A DNA stretch of 64,000 bases from Bog-159 sp049511415 (GTDB lineage Bacteria > Acidobacteriota > Terriglobia > Bryobacterales > Bryobacteraceae), in NCBI GenBank assembly GCA_049511415.1, contig JBEKYC010000029.1, forward strand, positions 13,305-77,304, in the 5' to 3' direction. Shown here piece after piece: positions 5,862 to 14,348 of this stretch (its first letter is position 1; every line of letters starts with the position of its first letter). The translations under genes were made by a program, and so were the position numbers. The notes under the pieces are model-generated. The model had not been told where the DNA came from, did no database searches, and worked only from the letters and a program-made list of their open reading frames with translations.

Positions 5862-8421
5862 CGTCTAGCTGTGCGTACCGCGAATCCTTGCGCAACTCCG
5901 CCAGATCCGGTTCCCGCCGCACCTCGTCGATCGAATAGCCGCTCTGCAAGGCCAGGTCCAGTGCGCCGATTGCCTGGTCCCGCCGGCCGCTGATTTCGTA
6001 AACCAGCGCGGCTTTGAACAGCACCTGCGGATTCATAGGCGCCAGCCGCCGGGCCTGCGCGATCTGTGACAGCGCTATCGGGGCGTCGGGCAGCTTGGCT
6101 TGATAACTTGCCAAATCGCTGCGTACCTCAGGGTCGCGCGGCCGCGCCTCGGCCTGCTGCTCGGCCAGCTTGATGGCTTGGCGATAGGCTTCCGCAGCCC
6201 GCTGTTTCTCGTCCGGCGCCCACCGGTAGGCGTCACCCAAATTGCCCCAATAGACGTAGTTGCCGGCCTCCATCTCGGTGGCTTTTTCCATCAAAGGGAC
6301 GGCGTCGGAATAACGCCCTTCAAAGAAATACAGCGTCCCCAGATTCGTGTAACCACGAGCCGTGGGTTGGATGGCGAGCGACTTCTTCATCATCGCGGCA
6401 GCGTCGTCCGTGCGGCCCATCAGGTGATACACGGCGCCCAGATTCTGGTAACCGGATGGACTCTCCGGCGCCAGGTCCGCGAACTTCCGAAAGACCGGCT
6501 CCGCATCCCGATAGCGTCCCTGTTGCACATAAAACGAGCCTAGAAAGCTATATGGGACGATGTAACCCGGCCACTTGGCAATCAGGGCTTTATAAGTGTT
6601 TTCCGAATCGTTTAACTGGCCCAGGGACTCATAGGCCCCGCCCAGAGCCGTATGCGCCGCGATGCTCAGCGGGTCAAGCTGCAGGGCCTTCCGAAATTCG
6701 TCCACGGCATCCTGCGATCGTCCGGCGCCGCTGTCAATCCTCCCCAAGATCAAATGCACTGCCGGTAAGTCAGCCTTATCGCCAATCGCCCGCTGGCAGC
6801 TTTCCCGGGCTTTGTCCGCCAATTCCTTGTCTTGAGTCAGTGAACTTTTCGCCCAGTACGCTTCGCCCAACCCGGCCTCCGCCGCTCCATACGACGGATC
6901 TTTGGCAAGCGCCGCCTGAAACGAAGCGATCGCTAGCTCCAGATCTTCGGCCCGGTCCGCGTGCGCTAGGCGCCCGTACCCTTGCAAATACGCATCATAA
7001 GCATCGGCAACCTGGGTTGTTCCGATGGCAGGTAGCCGCTCCGCCTGCGGCGGCAAGCGCAAATCCAGAAACTGGGCCGCTTTCGAGACCAAGCCCTGCT
7101 GCCGGGCAGCCGTATCCGCCAGCGGCGTGACCCACTCTACGCGTTTCACCTCGCGGATCGCGTCATGCAGCGGACTCATCTGCAGCAATCGCAAGCTCCA
7201 TCGCACATCCGACTGGGTGCGTTCCATGGTCCCGGTCAGAGCCAGGTTCGCCCCCAATCGCTTATGCGCCTCGCGCGCTCCGAGGGCCGCCTCGCCGCGC
7301 ACGTCTCCCGGCGGCACGACGCGCTTGTCCGGCTGAAACTGGTTCAACCAGACTAGTTCCCGGCTGAGTGTCTCACGCAGCCCGTCGACGGAGGCCTGAC
7401 CCGCCGGATCCGCAGCCGCGGTCTGAAACGGCAATACCGCGATGAGCGCCTGCTGCGGCTCGCCATGGGACAGCCGCCGCGAAACCAACGCCGCAACCAG
7501 GAGCACGATGGCCGCCAACGCCGCGATCGCCGCCCATTGCCACCACCGGCTGGCGGAAGCCGGCCGCCGTTGCGTCTCCTTTATTTGCTCCAATGCGGCC
7601 GCGACTTCCCGCATGGTCTGGAACCGCTGCTCCGGATCTTTCCGCAGACACCGGCTGACGACGCTCTCCAGCCCGGCGGGCAAATTCTTTCGGACTTGGC
7701 TCAGTGGCGGTGGCTCTTTCCCCAGAACCGCCGCCAGAATCGCCATTTTCGAACTGCCCTGGAACGGTCTCCGGCCCGTCACCATTTCGTACAGTACCGT
7801 GCCGAAAGAAAAGATATCGGACCGCGCGTCCACCCCTGTGCCCTCGGCCTGCTCCGGCGCCATGTACTCCACCGTGCCCATGATGACGCCCGCGTCGGTT
7901 TGGGGCGCCACAGTCCGGGTCAAGATGGCGTCCCCAACCTCCGTCGCCGGCGCGTTCAGCTTCGCCAGCCCGAAATCCAACACCTTCACGAGGCCTTCCT
8001 CGGTGACCATGATGTTTCCGGGCTTGATGTCCCGATGGACGATGCCCGCCTCATGCGCCCGCGCCAGAGCCCCCGCGATCTGGCCCGCGTAATCCAGGGA
8101 TTCGTCGATGCGTAGGCCCGCATGCCCGGCAATCTGATAGATAGTCTTGCCGGACACGAACTCCATCACCATGAAATCGATGCCGTCGGACTGATCGATA
8201 TCGTAAATGTGCAGGATGTTGGGATGATTCAGCGCCGATGCGGTGCGCGCCTCCTGCACGAAGCGCCGCTTGCGCTCGGGATCCGACACAGCCTCCGCGC
8301 TCAAGACCTTGATCGCCACGGCACGGTCGAGGTGCATATCATGGGCTTTGTAGACCACACCCATGCCGCCCTCGCCGAGTTTGGCCTCAATGCGGTAATG
8401 GCCCAGCGTCTGGCCGATCAT
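5827..8421 (-). CDS. Membrane Ser/Thr protein kinase with TPR extracytoplasmic region
   Basis: The 864-residue protein has a full PknB-type kinase domain (~8-280): G-loop GEGGMG at 16-21, catalytic-site lysine K38 ('VAIKVL'), HRD at 129-131, DFG at 149-151 and 'MAPEQAEG' near 187-194. A membrane helix lies at ~292-313. Next is an alpha/beta domain ('ALIAVLPFQTAA...') like those in FlgO/TolB-type sensors, then about ten TPR units to residue ~830. This layout is frequent in Acidobacteria and myxobacteria. The gene is 4 bp downstream of a small exported-protein gene and shares its operon. All catalytic residues are present, so it should be active; substrates are unknown. Confidence 0.92.
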   Translation of the reverse strand: MIGQTLGHYRIEAKLGEGGMGVVYKAHDMHLDRAVAIKVLSAEAVSDPERKRRFVQEARTASALNHPNILHIYDIDQSDGIDFMVMEFVSGKTIYQIAGHAGLRIDESLDYAGQIAGALARAHEAGIVHRDIKPGNIMVTEEGLVKVLDFGLAKLNAPATEVGDAILTRTVAPQTDAGVIMGTVEYMAPEQAEGTGVDARSDIFSFGTVLYEMVTGRRPFQGSSKMAILAAVLGKEPPPLSQVRKNLPAGLESVVSRCLRKDPEQRFQTMREVAAALEQIKETQRRPASASRWWQWAAIAALAAIVLLVAALVSRRLSHGEPQQALIAVLPFQTAAADPAGQASVDGLRETLSRELVWLNQFQPDKRVVPPGDVRGEAALGAREAHKRLGANLALTGTMERTQSDVRWSLRLLQMSPLHDAIREVKRVEWVTPLADTAARQQGLVSKAAQFLDLRLPPQAERLPAIGTTQVADAYDAYLQGYGRLAHADRAEDLELAIASFQAALAKDPSYGAAEAGLGEAYWAKSSLTQDKELADKARESCQRAIGDKADLPAVHLILGRIDSGAGRSQDAVDEFRKALQLDPLSIAAHTALGGAYESLGQLNDSENTYKALIAKWPGYIVPYSFLGSFYVQQGRYRDAEPVFRKFADLAPESPSGYQNLGAVYHLMGRTDDAAAMMKKSLAIQPTARGYTNLGTLYFFEGRYSDAVPLMEKATEMEAGNYVYWGNLGDAYRWAPDEKQRAAEAYRQAIKLAEQQAEARPRDPEVRSDLASYQAKLPDAPIALSQIAQARRLAPMNPQVLFKAALVYEISGRRDQAIGALDLALQSGYSIDEVRREPDLAELRKDSRYAQLDARAAAAGKRTR

Positions 8422-8425
8422 TCCG

Positions 8426-8878
8426 TCAGGTGCCCGGCTGCACTACCACCTGCGGATCGAGTACGGACGTTGTGCCGCCTTTGACGTGCGAGGCCTTGTA
8501 TTTGAATACGCAGCCGCCCGCCGCGTGGTCGTAGCTCGGGTCATTGTTGGAGCAGGCCCGCACGGTATCGCCTACGGACTGGCCGGCTACGCCTTCGTGG
8601 TGCCTTTTGCCGGGGGGAAACGGAGAGTGGTCATCCGCGTCGAAGTCCGTGGCCCACTTTTCGCCTCCGCTGATCTTCCAGTTCATCTTGCCGCCGATGG
8701 CCACGCAAGATGGGTCGGGCTTGACCTTCGCCACGGTCCCGGTTGAGGTGATCGTCACCGTCACGGACTTGTGAAACTTGGTGCAGCCCGTCGGTGCCGT
8801 TTGCGCAGGCGCCGGTTGATGCGCGGCTACGCCTACACATATGGCTGCTAATGCCAGATTCAACTGTTTTAGAGACAT
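8426..8878 (-). CDS. Small exported protein, cupredoxin-like fold likely
   Basis: The 150-residue product starts MSLKQLNLALAAICVG, a signal peptide ending near 'PAPAQTA'. The mature part is beta-rich: 'KSVTVTITSTGTVAKVKPDP', then 'MNWKISGG' and the ending 'SVLDPQVVVQPG'. This strand order resembles plastocyanin-like domains, but no clear set of copper ligands is visible. Four Cys may pair in the periplasm. An upstream ATG eight codons earlier is possible; the second was chosen because it begins the signal peptide. It sits 4 bp before the kinase gene, so the two are translationally coupled, and it might supply a ligand or sensor for the kinase. Confidence 0.6.
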   Translation of the reverse strand: MSLKQLNLALAAICVGVAAHQPAPAQTAPTGCTKFHKSVTVTITSTGTVAKVKPDPSCVAIGGKMNWKISGGEKWATDFDADDHSPFPPGKRHHEGVAGQSVGDTVRACSNNDPSYDHAAGGCVFKYKASHVKGGTTSVLDPQVVVQPGT

Positions 8879-8901
8879 TCGACAGTAGTATACACTAGAC
8901 A

Positions 8902-11900
8902 TCAGCCGCGTTCGTACGCAAACGTACGTTCCGCGCCTTCGTTCTTCATCGCCGCCATTTTCACGGCCGCCAGCTCTTTCACTTGGCGCATATTGGCGAG
9001 CTTGATCTGTTCGTAGCCGCGGATCTGATCCGGCAGCGCGACGATCTCCTGCGCCCGCGCGTCCGTCACGCCTGAATCCAAACAATCGCGCACCAACTGC
9101 TCGTACCATCCGGCCAGCGCGCGCTCCTCTCGCCGTACCGTTGCCCGGCCGAACGGATCGAACACCGTCCCGCGCAGCATCTTCATCGCTGCCAGCATCC
9201 GCAGCGGACCCCGAAACCAACCGCCTAATTTCAACTTTTTCTTCAATCCAAGCGCACGAAGTAACGGTGGATGCAGGTTATAGCCAATCGATTGCACCTG
9301 CTCCCACATGCTCCGGATCTGCGCCTCCCGCGCCGGATCGGTGAGCAGACGCGCCACCTCGTACTCGTCTTTGTACGCCATCAGCTTGTACAAGTTGCGC
9401 GCCACGGCCTCCGCCAGCGCCGGCCGCCGCGCCGCCACTTCGCGGATGAATGCGGCGTATCGATCCGCATAGGCCCGGTCCTGATAACGCTCCAAATCCG
9501 CGATCCGCCGTTCCACCAGGCTGCCGGCGGGAGCTTCTGCCTTGGCTGGCGCGAGCATCGCCTCGACCGCCGCCGCGTCATGATAATACTTCCGTCCCCA
9601 CAAGAACGCCTGTACATTGCGCTCGGCGTCTACTCTGTTCAGCCGGATGGCCTCCTCGATGGCCGCCTCCGAGATCGGAATCAGGCCGCCCTGATAGGCC
9701 GCGCCCATCAGAAAGATGTTCACCGCCATGTGGCTCGCGAACAGCCCCTCCGCCAGCCGCGTAGCATCCAAAAACACGTTGCGGTCCTGGCGGGTGCATT
9801 CGTTGATCGCATCTACCACTGCGCCCGGACCTGCCAGACGCGCGCCGCCGCGAATCGAATCGCCGGTGGGTACTTCGGCCGTATTCACCACGGCCGCGGT
9901 CCGCGAGGGATGCGCCCGCTTCAGATTCTCCGCGCTTCCTGCCCCCAGCAGATCGAATCCCAGGATCAGATCCGCGTTGCCGTACCCGATCTTTGCCGAT
10001 GCCTCGATCGGCTGGCGGCTCAGGATCACGCTCGACACCACCGCCCCGCCCTTCTGCGCGAGGCCCGTCTGATCCAGCGTGATCACCGACAACCCGTCGA
10101 TCCAAGCGGCCGTAGCCAGCAGAGCGTTCACGGTTACCACGCCCGTGCCGCCGATCCCCGGTCCCAGAATCGAGTAGCGCTCGCCGATCTCCACACGTTC
10201 CCGTGGTGGCGGCACGTCCGTCTCCGGTAGCTTCGGGACCGTCGCGCGCCGTTGGCCCGTGCCTGGTTTCAGATTCACCGTCACGAACGACGGACAGTCG
10301 CCCATGGCGCACGAATAGTCCTTATTGCACGATGATTGGTGGATGCGCGTCTTCCGCCCATACTCCGTCTCCACCGGATGCAGGCTCAGGCAATTCGACT
10401 GCGTGACGCAATCGCCGCAACCCTCGCAGACTTCTTCGTGGATCACCAGCCGCAGGGTCGGCTCCGCCAGTTTGCCGCGCGACCGCAGCCGGCGCTTCTC
10501 AGCCGCGCACTGCTGATCGTAAATGATGGCCGTGACGCCCGGCTCCCGCTCGAACTCGCGCAGCACATTCGGCAATTCGTCGCGATCCCGCAGCGTGGCG
10601 TTCGACGCCAGCTTCGCGCCCCGGTATTTCTCCAGATCCTCGGCCAGCACCGCGATCTTGCGCACACCGTCCGACTGCAGCTTGCGCGTTAACTCCGGCA
10701 CAGGCACCGCTCCGGCCGCCTGCTGACCGCCGGTCATGGCCACCGCGCTGTTGTACAGAATCTTGTATGTGATGTTGACGCCGGCCGCGATGCACGCTTC
10801 CAGCGCCAGCGACGCCGAATGGAAATACGTGCCGTCGCCCACGTTCTGAAAGATGTGCTTCCGCTCCACGAACGGCGCCATCCCGATCCACGGCGCGCCC
10901 TCGCCGCCCATGTGCGTCAGGAACGAGTACGCGTGGCCCGAGTGCGAGAGCTGTGCCGCCATGGCGTGACAGCCGATGCCGCCACCCGCCGCCTGCCCTT
11001 CCAGCAGCAGCGTCGAGCGATTGTGCGGGCAACCCGAACAGAAATTCGGAAACCGCCCCGGGATCAACCGGCGTTCGCGAGCGTCGATCTCATCGAGTAA
11101 CGCCAAGCGCGTCGTGACCTCTGGTGTGATAAGCTGCGCCAGCACCCGCGTGATCATCTCCGGATCCAGTTCGCCGGCTGCCGAAAACAGCGGCGCCGCA
11201 TCCGCATCGCCCTTGCCCAAAATCGCAGGGTGATTCGGCGCGTTATACAGCGCCTCGCGTAATTGCAATTCCAGGAAGCTGCGCTTTTCTTCCACCACCA
11301 GCACCGTCTGCAATCCGCGCGCAAACTCCGCCACAAATCGCGGCTCCAGCGGATACGTCATCCCGAACTTCGCGATGCGCACGCCCAGCCGGGCCAGATC
11401 GTCGCGCGCGATTCCCAGATCCGCCAGCGCTTGCATCAGATCGTAATAAGCCTTGCCCGCGCTGGCGATCCCCAGCCACGCCCCATCGCCGGCGCCGAAG
11501 CTGCGATTCACCTGGTTGATCCGCGCAAACTCCCGCGCCGCGTCCAGCCGCCGGTACAGCACCTCCGGCTCCAGGATCAGCGTCATCGGAATCAGCAGCC
11601 GCGCATCGATCTTCTTTTCGTATCCCTCCGGAATCCGGATCGCGATGCGCTCGGGATCCGTCTCCACCGTGCCGCCCGCATCGCAGACGTTGGTGACCAT
11701 CTTCATGGCTACCCACGCGCCCGAAAACCGCGACAGCGCGATGGCATAAAGACCGTAATCGAGCGTCTCCTGCGTATTGCCCGGATAGAAAACCGGCATC
11801 GCCAGGTTATAAAAACTCAGATCGCTCTGATGCGGAATGGTGGAGCTTTTCGAAACGTGATCGTCGCCGCCCAGCACCAGCGCCGCGCAATTCCGGCCCG

Positions 11901-12285
11901 TGCCGGCGATGTTGGCGTGCCGCAAAATATCGCCAGAGCGGTCCACCCCCGGCCCCTTGCCATACCAGATCCCCAACACGCCGTCGTATTTCGATTGCCC
12001 TAGCACATGATGAATCTGGCTGCCGAAGATCGACGTGGCTGCGAGATCCTCGTTCACTCCTGGCACGAAGTGGATGCGATGCTCGTCCAGCAGGGGCCGC
12101 ACGCGCGCCAGCGCCAGATCGTATCCGCCGAGCGGCGAGCCTTCGTACCCGGAGATGAACGTGGCCGTATTCAGCCCCGCCCGCCGGTCGCGCCGCATCT
12201 GATCCATCGGCAGCCGCACCAGCGCCTGTATGCCGGTCAGATAGACCGCGCCCCCCTCCCGCTCGTACTTGGAATCCAGCTTCAC
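8902..12285 (-). CDS. Indolepyruvate:ferredoxin oxidoreductase, single-chain alpha-beta fusion
   Basis: At 1127 residues this has the length of the fused IorA-IorB family, which oxidatively decarboxylates aryl- or other 2-oxo acids to acyl-CoA with ferredoxin as acceptor, using thiamine diphosphate. The N-terminal part (~1-240) is the pyrimidine-binding domain ('FISGYEGSPLGGYDLAL'). 'NFCSGCPHNRSTLL' and 'GGGIGCHAMA' (~410-440) mark the TPP/Mg core. 'CEGCGDCVTQSNC' and 'CNKDYSCAMGDC' (~620-670) give cysteines for Fe-S clusters. 'LGPGIGGTGVVTVNALLA' (~705-730) opens the gamma domain, and a DUF6537-like C-terminus follows. It stands alone, with intergenic DNA on its 5' side. Confidence 0.92.
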   Translation of the reverse strand: MKLDSKYEREGGAVYLTGIQALVRLPMDQMRRDRRAGLNTATFISGYEGSPLGGYDLALARVRPLLDEHRIHFVPGVNEDLAATSIFGSQIHHVLGQSKYDGVLGIWYGKGPGVDRSGDILRHANIAGTGRNCAALVLGGDDHVSKSSTIPHQSDLSFYNLAMPVFYPGNTQETLDYGLYAIALSRFSGAWVAMKMVTNVCDAGGTVETDPERIAIRIPEGYEKKIDARLLIPMTLILEPEVLYRRLDAAREFARINQVNRSFGAGDGAWLGIASAGKAYYDLMQALADLGIARDDLARLGVRIAKFGMTYPLEPRFVAEFARGLQTVLVVEEKRSFLELQLREALYNAPNHPAILGKGDADAAPLFSAAGELDPEMITRVLAQLITPEVTTRLALLDEIDARERRLIPGRFPNFCSGCPHNRSTLLLEGQAAGGGIGCHAMAAQLSHSGHAYSFLTHMGGEGAPWIGMAPFVERKHIFQNVGDGTYFHSASLALEACIAAGVNITYKILYNSAVAMTGGQQAAGAVPVPELTRKLQSDGVRKIAVLAEDLEKYRGAKLASNATLRDRDELPNVLREFEREPGVTAIIYDQQCAAEKRRLRSRGKLAEPTLRLVIHEEVCEGCGDCVTQSNCLSLHPVETEYGRKTRIHQSSCNKDYSCAMGDCPSFVTVNLKPGTGQRRATVPKLPETDVPPPRERVEIGERYSILGPGIGGTGVVTVNALLATAAWIDGLSVITLDQTGLAQKGGAVVSSVILSRQPIEASAKIGYGNADLILGFDLLGAGSAENLKRAHPSRTAAVVNTAEVPTGDSIRGGARLAGPGAVVDAINECTRQDRNVFLDATRLAEGLFASHMAVNIFLMGAAYQGGLIPISEAAIEEAIRLNRVDAERNVQAFLWGRKYYHDAAAVEAMLAPAKAEAPAGSLVERRIADLERYQDRAYADRYAAFIREVAARRPALAEAVARNLYKLMAYKDEYEVARLLTDPAREAQIRSMWEQVQSIGYNLHPPLLRALGLKKKLKLGGWFRGPLRMLAAMKMLRGTVFDPFGRATVRREERALAGWYEQLVRDCLDSGVTDARAQEIVALPDQIRGYEQIKLANMRQVKELAAVKMAAMKNEGAERTFAYERG

Positions 12286-12318
12286 TGTTACCGCATTATA
12301 CTGTACTGGTTTGCTGGA

Positions 12319-12352
12319 GGGCGGGCTTCAGCCCGCCCGGGACTTCAGTCCC
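12319..12352. repeat. Two back-to-back hairpins with TTCA loops (REP-like)
   Basis: Hairpin 1 is GGGCGGGC-TTCA-GCCCGCCC (12319-12338, 8-bp stem). Hairpin 2 follows with no gap: GGGAC-TTCA-GTCCC (12339-12352, 5-bp stem). A shorter third relative is at 12697-12708. Same loop, different stems, adjacent: this is the look of a REP-type mobile hairpin family. It could also end transcription on either strand. Confidence 0.6.
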
Positions 12353-12375
12353 GTGCCCGAAGTTTGGACACTTGC

Positions 12376-12425
12376 CGTTGTGCGTTTTTGTGCGTTTTTG
12401 TGCACTTTTGGGCACTTTTTGGGCG
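12376..12425. repeat. Short tandem repeat, unit about 11 bp
   Basis: TGTGCGTTTTT occurs twice in direct succession and is followed by two degenerate units (TGTGCACTTTTG, GGCACTTTTT). This is a low-complexity tandem array, likely variable in copy number between strains. Confidence 0.5.
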
Positions 12426-12733
12426 CAGGGCGGATGTGGGTTTTTGTAAATACGAACCCACATGTGCTTTAGAATCAGCAATGCTATATTTCCCTGCGGG
12501 ACTTCGTAATTTTTCGGGGGCAGCCGGCGGTTGGAATTCGAGTATTTTCCGCATGGATCGTCTCGTTCCCAGGGAAGCATGGCGCGTGGCGGTGGCATGG
12601 GGACGATTGGTGAATGTTGATGTGGGACAGGATGATATTTAGCGGGCAGATTTGTCACCGACCATTGACAAGGCTGAAAACGCAGGAGCGCCCGCAGGAC
12701 TTCAGTCCCGAGGTATAACGGTTATTTAATCGG

Positions 12734-12934
12734 ATGCCCCTTCAACCCGACAGCGGCAAAAGACCTCCCACGGCGGATGAGATCGCGGACGTGGCCACGC
12801 GCGGTGCAGATGTCCCCCGATATTTGACGAATAAATTCCTCGTCGCGCGGCCGGTAGCCGGTATGAAACCAGTGCTGGCGCGCGCCGTGGCCGACGCCCC
12901 CCCGAGTAAGCCCCGGAGGCGAAGGGCCGGCTGA
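12734..12934 (+). pseudogene. CopG-like antitoxin, N-terminal fragment
   Basis: A 66-codon frame encodes 'TADEIADVATRGADVPRYL' followed by TNKF. This closely resembles the N-terminus of chromosomal CopG-type antitoxins (pattern ...EIADxASRGxDVSxYFTNKFxVxKP). In those, a ribbon-helix-helix domain follows ('RVNVDxTxxMLxELD...'). Here the protein runs instead into a proline/arginine-rich tail ('ADAPPSKPRRRRAG') and ends, so the DNA-binding part is missing. No toxin partner is adjacent. It lies 7 bp before rhaB and could be translated, but reads as a remnant. Confidence 0.4.
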
Positions 12935-12941
12935 TCCTGCC

Positions 12942-14348
12942 ATGTCTCACTACCTGGCCTTCGACCTCGGCGCAGAGAGCGGACGCGCCATGCTCGGCAC
13001 TCTCGCCGCCGGGCGCCTCGCAGTCGAAGAACTGCATCGCTTCCCAAACACGCCCGTGCGCGTTTTCGACGCCCTCTACTGGGACACGCTCCGCCTCTGG
13101 AACGAAATCCAGCGCGGCTTGGCCATCGCCGGACGCGAACGCAAGCTCGCCCTCGACGGCATCGGCATCGACACCTGGGGCGTGGACTTCGCGCTGCTCG
13201 GCTCCGACGGCGCGCTCGCCGATAATCCGCGCCACTATCGCGACCCGCGCACCAACGGCGTCATGGAAAAACTCTTCGCCGTCGTCCCACGCGCGGAGGT
13301 CTTTGCCCAAACCGGCATCCAGTTCATGCAGCTCAACTCGCTCTATCAGTTCTACGCGCTGAAGCTTGCCGATTCCCCCGCCCTGGCCCGCGCGCAAAAG
13401 CTGCTCTTCATGCCGGACCTGCTGAACTACTGGCTCACCGGCATCGCGCGCGCCGAACTCACCATCGCCAGCACCTCGCAGTTCTACGACCCACGCAAGA
13501 AAACCTGGGCCGTCGATCTGCTCCAGCGCCTGGGACTTCCAACCCACATCCTTCCCGAAATCATCGCGCCCGGCACACGGCTTGCCCCGCTGCTCCCAGC
13601 CGTTGCCGATGCCGCTGCCCTCGGACCCGTGCCCGTCTACACCACCGGCTGCCACGATACCGCTTCCGCCGTTGCCGCCGTCCCCGCTACCGGCTCCAAC
13701 TGGTGCTACATCAGCTCCGGCACCTGGTCGCTGATGGGCGCCGAACTCGACGCGCCCATCATCAACGAGCAAAGCCTGGCTCAAAACCTAACCAACGAAA
13801 TCGGAGCGGCCGGCAAGATCCGCTTCCTGAAAAACATCGCCGGACTCTGGCTGTTACAGGAATGCCGGCGCGCGTGGGCCCTCGAAGGCCGTGATTACAC
13901 CTATGACGACCTGGTGCGCCTAGCCGCCGGCGCTCCATCCCACCGCGCCTCTATCGACCCCGACGCCTTCCTAGAACCCGGCGACATGCCCCGCAAAATC
14001 GCCGCACACTGCCGCGCCGCCGGCCAGACGCCGCCGGAAACACCCGCCGAATTCACGCGCACCATTCTCGAATCGCTTGCCCGCCGTTACGCCGAAGTGC
14101 TCGCCAGCCTGGAATCGCTTTGCGGCCGCCGCTTCGACGTCATCCACATCGTGGGCGGCGGCTCGCGCAACGCCTTGTTGAACCAGTTCGTCGCCGACGC
14201 CACCGGCCGCACCGTGATCGCCGGACCCAGCGAAGCTACGGCCATTGGAAACGTGCTGATCCAGGCCATCGGCGCCGGCGAACTCTGCGGCCTCGCCGAA
14301 GCCCGTGCCCTGGTGCGCGAATCGTTCCCGGTCGAAACTTACACCTGA
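12942..14348 (+). CDS. rhaB: Rhamnulokinase
   Basis: A 468-residue FGGY-family sugar kinase that phosphorylates L-rhamnulose to L-rhamnulose-1-phosphate in rhamnose catabolism. The N-terminal ATPase lobe opens 'YLAFDLGAESGRAMLG' (phosphate-1 motif). 'GIGIDTWGVDFALL' and 'GIQFMQLNSLYQFYAL' are characteristic of RhaB rather than glycerol or xylulose kinases. 'YISSGTWSLMGAELD' and 'HIVGGGSRNALLNQFVADAT' near 400 are the C-terminal ATP-site motifs. Length is close to the normal ~480. No other rhamnose gene is next to it. Its 3' end overlaps the convergent ankyrin gene by 10 bp. Confidence 0.93.
   Translation: MSHYLAFDLGAESGRAMLGTLAAGRLAVEELHRFPNTPVRVFDALYWDTLRLWNEIQRGLAIAGRERKLALDGIGIDTWGVDFALLGSDGALADNPRHYRDPRTNGVMEKLFAVVPRAEVFAQTGIQFMQLNSLYQFYALKLADSPALARAQKLLFMPDLLNYWLTGIARAELTIASTSQFYDPRKKTWAVDLLQRLGLPTHILPEIIAPGTRLAPLLPAVADAAALGPVPVYTTGCHDTASAVAAVPATGSNWCYISSGTWSLMGAELDAPIINEQSLAQNLTNEIGAAGKIRFLKNIAGLWLLQECRRAWALEGRDYTYDDLVRLAAGAPSHRASIDPDAFLEPGDMPRKIAAHCRAAGQTPPETPAEFTRTILESLARRYAEVLASLESLCGRRFDVIHIVGGGSRNALLNQFVADATGRTVIAGPSEATAIGNVLIQAIGAGELCGLAEARALVRESFPVETYT

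Larger units (their letters stand above)
12286..12733. other. Intergenic region rich in small repeats
   Basis: This lies between the divergent oxidoreductase gene and the rhaB side. It holds the tandem TTCA-loop hairpins (12319-12352), a tandem T-rich repeat (12376-12425) and a third TTCA hairpin, GGAC-TTCA-GTCC, at 12697-12708. Open frames on both strands here have skewed composition and no recognisable domain. It looks like an accretion of repeats plus the two promoters. Confidence 0.5.

Noticed and set aside
12296..12658. Minus-strand 120-codon frame in the intergenic region
   Set aside because: It runs across the tandem repeat and hairpins, has no ribosome site or recognisable domain, and its composition follows the repeats.
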